Part shown: positions 7,306 through 11,532 of the stretch, one piece after another
Numbering within the stretch: the first letter of the stretch is position 1
Layout of the letters: the number at the start of each line of letters is the position of its first letter
Assembly (NCBI GenBank): GCA_016788685.1
Contig: JAEUSS010000545.1
Location: 1 to 11,532, forward strand
Origin: Prolixibacteraceae bacterium
GTDB taxonomy: Bacteria; Bacteroidota; Bacteroidia; Bacteroidales; Prolixibacteraceae
DNA: 11,532 bases
Direction of reading: 5' to 3'
Notes under the pieces: model-generated
Databases searched by the model: none
Told to the model about the DNA's origin: nothing
The model's input: only the letters and a program-made list of their open reading frames with translations
Position numbers and translations under genes: made by a program

Positions 7306-7352
7306 GAAATATTCTTTGCCGTCTGCTTTAGCTGACGGACACTCAATATTTC
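7306..7352. repeat. Palindrome 2: nested inverted repeat
   Basis: An inner stem pairs 7319-7326 with 7331-7338 (CCGTCTGC/GCTGACGG, one mismatch, TTTA loop). It is enclosed by a perfect 8-bp inverted repeat, GAAATATT at 7306-7313 and AATATTTC at 7345-7352. The layout of a core hairpin within flanking inverted arms suggests a small mobile palindromic unit rather than a terminator. Confidence 0.45.
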
Positions 7353-7387
7353 AATTCATTAAACCTCAGAACTTCTGCAATCTGTCT

Positions 7388-7420
7388 CCTTCCTCTTTGG
7401 GGGAAGGGCTAGGGATGGGG
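7388..7420. repeat. Palindrome 3: CCTTCCTC...GGAAGG repeat with G-rich tail
   Basis: CCTTCCTC (7388-7395) pairs with GGGGAAGG (7400-7407) through eight base pairs including one G-T pair, with a TTTG loop. It is followed by GGCTAGGGATGGGG. This word combination is a common type of short dispersed repeat in bacteria. It lies about 50 bases beyond the stop codon of the NuoEF-like gene. The 217-base gap 7240-7456 holds nothing else I can support: the three palindromes and no credible small gene. Confidence 0.45.
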
Positions 7421-7456
7421 CATAAACTACAAAACTATCCCAACTCGCAACCCGTA

Positions 7457-9808
7457 TCAGATGATTTCCACCGCATCTACCGGACAAGCCTGCCTGCACG
7501 CATCGCACTTGATGCAAAGGTCAGTGATGACTTCGTGCTTTTCGTGCGGCTTGAACAGAATGGCTTCGGTCGGGCATTTCTGCGCGCATTTGGTACATCC
7601 GATGCACAAATCGTTGATCTGGTATTTAATCAGGCTCTGGCATTTGCCCGACGGACATTTGCCGTTGATGTGCGCCATATATTCATCACGGAAATACCGC
7701 AGAGTCGACAAAATCGGGTTTGGCGCCGATTTTCCCAATCCGCACAGGCTGCCTTTTTTAGTCCAGTCGGCGAGGTATTCCAGTTCATCCAAATCTTTTT
7801 CGGTTCCTTTTCCTGAAGTGATTTTATTTAGAATCTCGAGCATTCGTTTGGTTCCCACACGGCAAAACGTACACTTTCCGCACGATTCGTTTTGCGTAAA
7901 CGACAGGAAATAACGGGCAATGTCCACCATACAATCGTCCTCATCGAGCACCACCAAACCGCCGGAACCCATCATGGCACCCACTTTCAGGAGCGATTCG
8001 TAATCGATGGGCGTATCGTACAGCGATGCCGGAACGCAACCACCCGATGGCCCGCCGATCTGCACAGCCTTGAATTTTTTACCATTCTGAACGCCTCCTC
8101 CAATTTCTTCCACAATCTGTCGAACCGTGATTCCCATCGGCACTTCGATCAACCCGCCGCGGTTCACTTTTCCGGCGAGGGCAAAAACCTTGGTACCTCG
8201 GCTCTTTTCGCTCCCGATTACGGCAAATTTGCCCGATCCTTCACGAATGATGTACGAAACCTGTGCAAACGTTTCGGTATTGTTGATGAGTGTTGGTTTC
8301 TTCCAAAGTCCGCTCACTGCGGGGAAAGGCGGCCGACTGCGCGGAAATCCGCGATGTCCTTCGATCGATTCCATCATGGCCGATTCCTCGCCGCAGACAA
8401 AAGCGCCCGCACCTTCGTAAATGCTCATGTCGAACGAGAAGCCGCTTCCCAGAATGTTTTCGCCCAGCAAATTGTGCTCACGGCAATTGATCAGCGCCTG
8501 TCGGATGCGTTTCACCGCGAGCGGGTATTCGGCTCGGATGTAGAAAAACCCTTCGGTTGCACCAACTGCTTTAGCAGCAATCACCGCTCCTTCGATCACC
8601 CGGTAAGGGTACGATTCGAGCAACATGCGGTCCATGAAAGCGCCCGGGTCACCCTCGTCGCCATTCACGATCAGGTATTTTTCGTCGGCGTAATTGTGCG
8701 CCACCAAATCCCATTTCAGTCCGGTAGGAAAACCAGCACCACCACGGCCGCGTAATCCGCTGTCCTTGATGGTTTCTATAATTTTTTCAGGAGAAAGCTC
8801 GGACAGGCATTTCTGCATCGCCACAAAACCTTCGTGGCGCTTGTATTCCTCGATGTCGAGCGGGTTGATGATTCCGCGGTATTGCGTGGCAATCGGTATC
8901 TGACGATCGAGAAAGTTGGCTACCTGCTTTTCGCGGGCATCAATGGCATATTGTTTCACGCCGTCCCAAACGGTGTCGGTCTGCACCTTTTCGAAGAAAT
9001 TGTAGATCGAATTCTTCAGCTTATCGCCCAACCCCAGCGGTTTAAAATGCGAAGAGATGATTCCCTTGATTTCTTCCGGCTTTACTTTGGCATACAGGGT
9101 TGATTTGCCGTTTTCAGGAATCACCTCAACCAGCGGAACCTGGTGGCACATGCCCACGCAACCCACATTTTTCAGGCTGATACGAATGCCGGTGTTGGCA
9201 ACGGTTTCTTCCACAGCCCTTTTCACTTCCTCGCTGCCTGAAGCCACACAGCACGAACCCAGGCCAATGCGTATTTCTCCCTGAATTTCGGAGCCGTCGG
9301 AATGACGAAATTTGCCTTTCCCGGAGGTAGCGGCGCCTTCGTGCGTTTCGAAATCGGCGATGATGCTCCCAACCTTATCCGAAGCTACGTGTCCGTAGGT
9401 TATTTCGTCGATTTGCACCACCGGAGCCAGCGTGCAACAGCCGAGGCACGACACTTTTTCGATGGTGTAAGTCATCGAAGCATCGGTTTCCTGATTGCCG
9501 GCGAGGTTGAAATGACGGCGCAAGGCATCATACACCTGCCCGGCACCTTTTACGTGACAAGCTGTTCCGACGCATACTTTCACAATGTGTTTGCCCACCG
9601 GATGCATCCTGAACTGGGAGTAAAACGAGGCTACCCCGACAATCTGCTCGGGAGTGATGTCCGTTTTTTCGCACACGTATTTCAGGGCTTCCTCCGGAAG
9701 ATAATTGAAGGTGTTCTGTATCGCCTGCAAAACAGGAATCACCGAACGGGCAGCGGTTCCTTTCTCTGCAATAATCTGATCAACGGTTTGTTGTATATCT
9801 TCTAACAT
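7457..9808 (-). CDS. NuoE-NuoF fusion, NADH-oxidising flavo-Fe-S subunit with ferredoxin tail
   Basis: A 783-residue multi-domain subunit. Residues 1-155 are a NuoE-like thioredoxin-fold [2Fe-2S] domain (Cys79, 84, 121, 125). Residues about 177-255 form a second thioredoxin-like ferredoxin (GSCC 184-187, CVGMC 217-221). Residues about 300-705 are NuoF: FMN-site GRGGAGFPTGLKW (354-366), NADH-site NGDEGDPGAFMDR (382-394), GEESAMMESIEG (473-484), and the N3 [4Fe-4S] ligands Cys643, 646, 649 and 689. The end has two classical [4Fe-4S] motifs (735-746 and 765-776). This is the NADH module of HydB/HndC-like enzymes, found in electron-bifurcating hydrogenases, NADH-linked formate dehydrogenases and transhydrogenases. 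It is cytoplasmic and most likely forms a complex with the flavoprotein at 5659-7221. No hydrogenase or formate dehydrogenase subunit is in the window. The upstream gap is filled by the transposase island; no Shine-Dalgarno motif precedes ATG 9808. Confidence 0.93.
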   Translation of the reverse strand: MLEDIQQTVDQIIAEKGTAARSVIPVLQAIQNTFNYLPEEALKYVCEKTDITPEQIVGVASFYSQFRMHPVGKHIVKVCVGTACHVKGAGQVYDALRRHFNLAGNQETDASMTYTIEKVSCLGCCTLAPVVQIDEITYGHVASDKVGSIIADFETHEGAATSGKGKFRHSDGSEIQGEIRIGLGSCCVASGSEEVKRAVEETVANTGIRISLKNVGCVGMCHQVPLVEVIPENGKSTLYAKVKPEEIKGIISSHFKPLGLGDKLKNSIYNFFEKVQTDTVWDGVKQYAIDAREKQVANFLDRQIPIATQYRGIINPLDIEEYKRHEGFVAMQKCLSELSPEKIIETIKDSGLRGRGGAGFPTGLKWDLVAHNYADEKYLIVNGDEGDPGAFMDRMLLESYPYRVIEGAVIAAKAVGATEGFFYIRAEYPLAVKRIRQALINCREHNLLGENILGSGFSFDMSIYEGAGAFVCGEESAMMESIEGHRGFPRSRPPFPAVSGLWKKPTLINNTETFAQVSYIIREGSGKFAVIGSEKSRGTKVFALAGKVNRGGLIEVPMGITVRQIVEEIGGGVQNGKKFKAVQIGGPSGGCVPASLYDTPIDYESLLKVGAMMGSGGLVVLDEDDCMVDIARYFLSFTQNESCGKCTFCRVGTKRMLEILNKITSGKGTEKDLDELEYLADWTKKGSLCGLGKSAPNPILSTLRYFRDEYMAHINGKCPSGKCQSLIKYQINDLCIGCTKCAQKCPTEAILFKPHEKHEVITDLCIKCDACRQACPVDAVEII

Positions 9809-9816
9809 ATTTAATT

Positions 9817-9833
9817 CGATGGGTTATACCCGT
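9817..9833. repeat. Partial GATGGG palindrome next to the NuoEF start
   Basis: CGATGGG-TTATA-CCCGT is a degenerate form of the perfect hairpin at 10452-10470 (CGATGGG-CTACA-CCCATCG). Five pairs remain, one a wobble. It begins 9 bases upstream of the NuoEF start codon, so it would be in the 5' leader of that gene. Confidence 0.45.
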
Positions 9834-9845
9834 TTTCATTTATTC

Positions 9846-9938
9846 TCTCCAGCCCCGAAGGGGTGCGATCTGAGAACACAGGGTGAAGCCCTGTGCCAAA
9901 GCACGCCACGAAGCTCCAAAGCCCTGAAGGGGCGAAAT
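9846..9938. repeat. 93-bp direct repeat, left copy (REP-like cluster)
   Basis: Identical to 10518-10610 at 90 of 93 positions with no gaps, at a constant offset of 672. Differences are at 9896 (C/G), 9913 (G/A) and 9929 (G/A). It contains CCCC-GAA-GGGG, CACAGGG-TGAAG-CCCTGTG, and a less perfect AGCCCTGAAGGGGC element. The changes at 9896 and 9929 weaken two of the four hairpins relative to the right copy. The unit ends one base before the transposase stop codon. Confidence 0.85.
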
Positions 9939-10421
9939 TTCAATCCCAGACGTAACGTTCATCGTATTCAACGTTATACTTCCTAAGAAATGCTCTGTAT
10001 TCTTCCTGAAATGTCTTTTTTTGATGATGCTCCTTTTGTTTGGAGATGTAATCAGTTACCACATCAATTTCACTTGGATTTACTGAAAATGCGCCATATC
10101 CATCCTGCCAATAAAACTTCGAATACGCTTCGCCTTTCGTTTTCATCCATTTTGAGGCATGGGATTTCAGCTCTTCCATCAACTTGACTAAGGCGATCTT
10201 TTTAGACAACAAACATAGAATATGGATGTGATCCGTGTAACCACCAACTTTGATGGGTTGACATTCCAGATTTTTACAGATTCCACCTAAATAATTGTGG
10301 AGTTGGTTTTCAATCGCATCATCAATCATCGGCTCCCGGTGCTTTGTGCTAAACACGATATGCAGGTAATTCATTACCAGAGATTGTCCCATGTTTATTA
10401 GTATTTCGCCCTTTCAGGGCT
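9920..10421 (-). mobile_element. RAYT/IS200-like element bounded by 19-bp inverted repeats
   Basis: AGCCCTGAAGGGGCGAAAT at 9920-9938 and its inverted partner at 10403-10421 match at 18 of 19 positions and sit 1 base beyond the transposase stop and 10 bases before its start. Each is itself a small hairpin, as expected for ends recognised by single-strand HUH transposases. The 19-base word at 10403-10421 is also an exact inverted copy of 10592-10610 in the right-hand 93-bp repeat. These boundaries are my inference; the true mobile unit could be the whole 9846-10610 block. No target duplication is expected for this class. Confidence 0.55.
9940..10392 (-). CDS. tnpA: IS200/IS605-type Y1 transposase (REP-associated tyrosine transposase-like)
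   Basis: A 150-residue protein of the Y1 HUH endonuclease family. It starts MGQSLVMNYLHIVFSTKHR, the usual opening of these enzymes. The metal-binding HUH motif is His55-Ile56-His57 (GYTDHIHIL), and the catalytic tyrosine is Tyr115 in DYISKQKEHH. The block FYWQDGYGAFSV (94-105) is also typical. Length is normal and the frame intact, so it may be active. Such enzymes cut and join single-stranded DNA at hairpin ends. The gene is surrounded by REP-like palindromes with a 93-bp direct repeat on each side, which points to the RAYT type rather than a plain IS200, and no TnpB accessory gene is present. It separates the upstream propeller gene from the NuoEF-like gene, so it may have broken up or lengthened a former operon. 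Confidence 0.92.
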   Translation of the reverse strand: MGQSLVMNYLHIVFSTKHREPMIDDAIENQLHNYLGGICKNLECQPIKVGGYTDHIHILCLLSKKIALVKLMEELKSHASKWMKTKGEAYSKFYWQDGYGAFSVNPSEIDVVTDYISKQKEHHQKKTFQEEYRAFLRKYNVEYDERYVWD

Positions 10422-10451
10422 CTTTAACGATTTGTTTTCATTCTATTTTTT

Positions 10452-10470
10452 CGATGGGCTACACCCATCG
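10452..10470. repeat. Perfect 7-bp stem palindrome
   Basis: CGATGGG-CTACA-CCCATCG, a perfect seven-pair stem with a five-base loop, upstream of the transposase start. A degenerate relative lies at 9817-9833. Confidence 0.6.
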
Positions 10471-10482
10471 CTATTGGATTCT

Positions 10483-10496
10483 GCCCTTTCAGGGCT
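10483..10496. repeat. GCCCTTTCAGGGC hairpin, extra copy
   Basis: GCCCT-TTC-AGGGC (10483-10495, plus T10496) repeats the hairpin at 10408-10420 in the same orientation, and is inverted relative to 10593-10605. It is therefore a third copy of the element end or REP core within 200 bases. Confidence 0.6.
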
Positions 10497-10517
10497 ATTA
10501 ATTTCTGTTTCTATATT

Positions 10518-10610
10518 TCTCCAGCCCCGAAGGGGTGCGATCTGAGAACACAGGGTGAAGCCCTGTGGCAAAGCACGCCACGAAACTCCAAAGCCCTGAA
10601 AGGGCGAAAT
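10518..10610. repeat. 93-bp direct repeat, right copy with four hairpins
   Basis: Partner of 9846-9938 (90/93 identical). It contains four consecutive stems: CCCC/GGGG (10525-10535), CACAGGG/CCCTGTG (10549-10567), GTGGC/GCCAC (10565-10581), and GCCCT/AGGGC (10593-10605). The second and third share three bases, so they compete. All four are intact here, whereas two are weakened in the left copy. The unit ends 6 bases before the stop codon of the propeller gene. Confidence 0.85.
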
Positions 10611-10616
10611 ATAATG

Positions 10617-11532
10617 CTAACTCCCAATACAATACAAATTATTCATTCCGCGCAGATACACTTTGCCATCCTGAAACACCGGAGAACAGACTGCCTTTTC
10701 TCCCAATTCTGAAGTTCCGACCAACTGATAGTCTCTGGTTGCTTTTACGATGTGCGTTTTACCTGACATATCTGTAATGTACACCTTTCCGTCGACATAA
10801 ACCGGCGATGAATAAAACGAATCTCCATACTCCTGCTCCCAGAGTTTTTCGCCGGTTTTGGCATCCAGGCAGGCAAAAACCCCGTAAGTAGTTGCAATAT
10901 AAACCATACCATTGATGGCCAGCGGGCTCGAAACTTCAGGCAAATATTCATCGGCTTCCCAAAGTATTTCAGGAGTTGTACCTATTTTTATACCAACCAG
11001 TTTTGCATACTCGTTGGCCGCAAACACCATTCCGTCGGCATATCCCGCAGATGGGCCAACTTCTCCGGAAAGACAGGCGATATTCCACAGCTCCTTGCCG
11101 GTTTCAGGATCGTACCCGTTCACATTCGGATTGGTGGTAAGAATGACTTCGGTGCGACTTCCTGTATTCACCAGAATGGGAGACGACCAGGAGATTTTCG
11201 AACTTCGCGGAGTTTCCCAAACCGTATTTCCAGATTTGGGGTCCAGGGCTAACAACTTTCCGGCCCGGTTGGTATCGTACTGAATCAGCAACTTGTCTTT
11301 GTAAATGATCAACGACGAACCGTGTCCGTAATGATTATCCGGAACACCCAGATTACGTGCCCACAGACGTTTGCCCGTCATATCAAGCGCCAAAACATCG
11401 CCGGTAGCAAAAATTGCAAATACCGCACGGCCGTCAGTCGCCATTGTCGGAGCCGCTAAACCGGTATCCGCAGTAACTTTAGGTGCAGATGAAGGCGACC
11501 CCTGAATATTGTCAGCCGCAGCTTCCCAAAGC
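10617..11532 (-). CDS. PQQ-like beta-propeller repeat protein, C-terminal part (5' end outside the window)
   Basis: The frame is open from the window edge to a TAG at 10617-10619, giving 304 complete codons of a longer protein. The ATG at 11444 is internal: the 29 residues before it (LWEAAADNIQGS... to ...LAAPT) read on in frame as normal propeller sequence. Blades show the PQQ-like pattern, for example ALDPKSGNTVWETPRSSKISWSSPIL, GYDPETGKELW, CLDAKTGEKLWEQ, and SSPVYVDGKVYITDMSGKTHIVKA. The product is probably exported like the propeller at 4559-5662, but its N-terminus and signal are not in view. It is the nearest upstream gene to the NuoEF-like gene, on the same strand, now separated by the transposase island. 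The ligand is unknown. Confidence 0.9.
   Translation of the reverse strand, partial: LWEAAADNIQGSPSSAPKVTADTGLAAPTMATDGRAVFAIFATGDVLALDMTGKRLWARNLGVPDNHYGHGSSLIIYKDKLLIQYDTNRAGKLLALDPKSGNTVWETPRSSKISWSSPILVNTGSRTEVILTTNPNVNGYDPETGKELWNIACLSGEVGPSAGYADGMVFAANEYAKLVGIKIGTTPEILWEADEYLPEVSSPLAINGMVYIATTYGVFACLDAKTGEKLWEQEYGDSFYSSPVYVDGKVYITDMSGKTHIVKATRDYQLVGTSELGEKAVCSPVFQDGKVYLRGMNNLYCIGS

Noticed and set aside
7430..7437. TAGTTTTG on the minus strand, matching the Bacteroidota -7 promoter consensus TAnnTTTG
   Set aside because: No TTTG -33 partner at proper spacing was found, and a single 8-base match is weak. A promoter before the flavoprotein is possible but unsupported.
7892..8755. 287-codon open frame on the plus strand
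   Set aside because: It lies entirely opposite the NuoF domain, whose motifs are unmistakable. The translation is rich in His, Arg and Phe without domain sense, so it is a shadow frame.
9846..10610. CRISPR array or integron-type repeat set
   Set aside because: There are only two 93-bp repeats, with a transposase between them and internal palindromes. There are no regular spacers and no cas or integrase gene.
10617..11444. Complete 275-residue propeller gene starting at the ATG at 11444
   Set aside because: The frame stays open to the window edge and the residues before that ATG are normal propeller sequence, so the gene is partial rather than complete.

Overview
The window looks like chromosomal DNA of a Bacteroidota bacterium, probably an anaerobic or facultative member of the Bacteroidales/Marinilabiliales side. 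This is inferred from the protein style (PQQ-like propellers, a RhuM protein, an IS200-like transposase starting MGQSLV), from starts that mostly lack Shine-Dalgarno motifs, and from many short palindromic repeats in the gaps. No rRNA, tRNA or CRISPR array was seen. Every convincing gene is on the minus strand, so transcription runs from position 11532 towards 1.

In transcription order: (a) 10617-11532, the 3' part of a PQQ-like beta-propeller gene that enters from outside the window. (b) 9817-10610, a repeat-rich island holding an IS200/IS605-type (RAYT-like) single-strand transposase. It lies between two 93-bp direct repeats that are 90/93 identical, each able to fold into four hairpins, plus several extra palindromes. 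(c) 7457-9808, a 783-residue NuoE / [2Fe-2S] / NuoF / 2x[4Fe-4S] fusion of the kind that oxidises or reduces NADH in complex I-like and electron-bifurcating enzymes. (d) 5659-7221, an unusual iron-sulfur flavoprotein. Its NuoG-like [2Fe-2S] start runs into a GltD-like FAD domain with no visible NAD(P)H-binding insert, followed by a reduced ferredoxin tail. (e) 4559-5662, a second, complete, secreted PQQ-like propeller whose start codon overlaps the flavoprotein stop codon. (f) 3185-4474, a GT-B glycosyltransferase. (g) 2437-3162, a metallo-beta-lactamase-fold hydrolase. (h) 1712-2383, an ABC exporter ATPase. (i) 720-1715, a RhuM-family protein. (j) 169-717, a DUF1697 protein. (k) 1-89, the first 29 codons of a permease, probably the partner of the ATPase.

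Two units stand out. The first is the redox pair (c,d). Together they carry one NADH/FMN site, one FAD site and many Fe-S clusters, which suggests a soluble NADH-linked electron-transfer or bifurcating complex whose terminal catalytic subunit is not in view. PQQ-like propeller genes lie on both sides, and one is tightly coupled. The second is the ABC exporter operon, where RhuM and DUF1697 sit between ATPase and permease, joined by an ATGA overlap and a 2-base gap. Nearly every intergenic gap holds a palindrome touching or within 0-6 bases of the preceding stop codon. This fits REP-like elements settling in, or acting at, 3' ends of transcripts.
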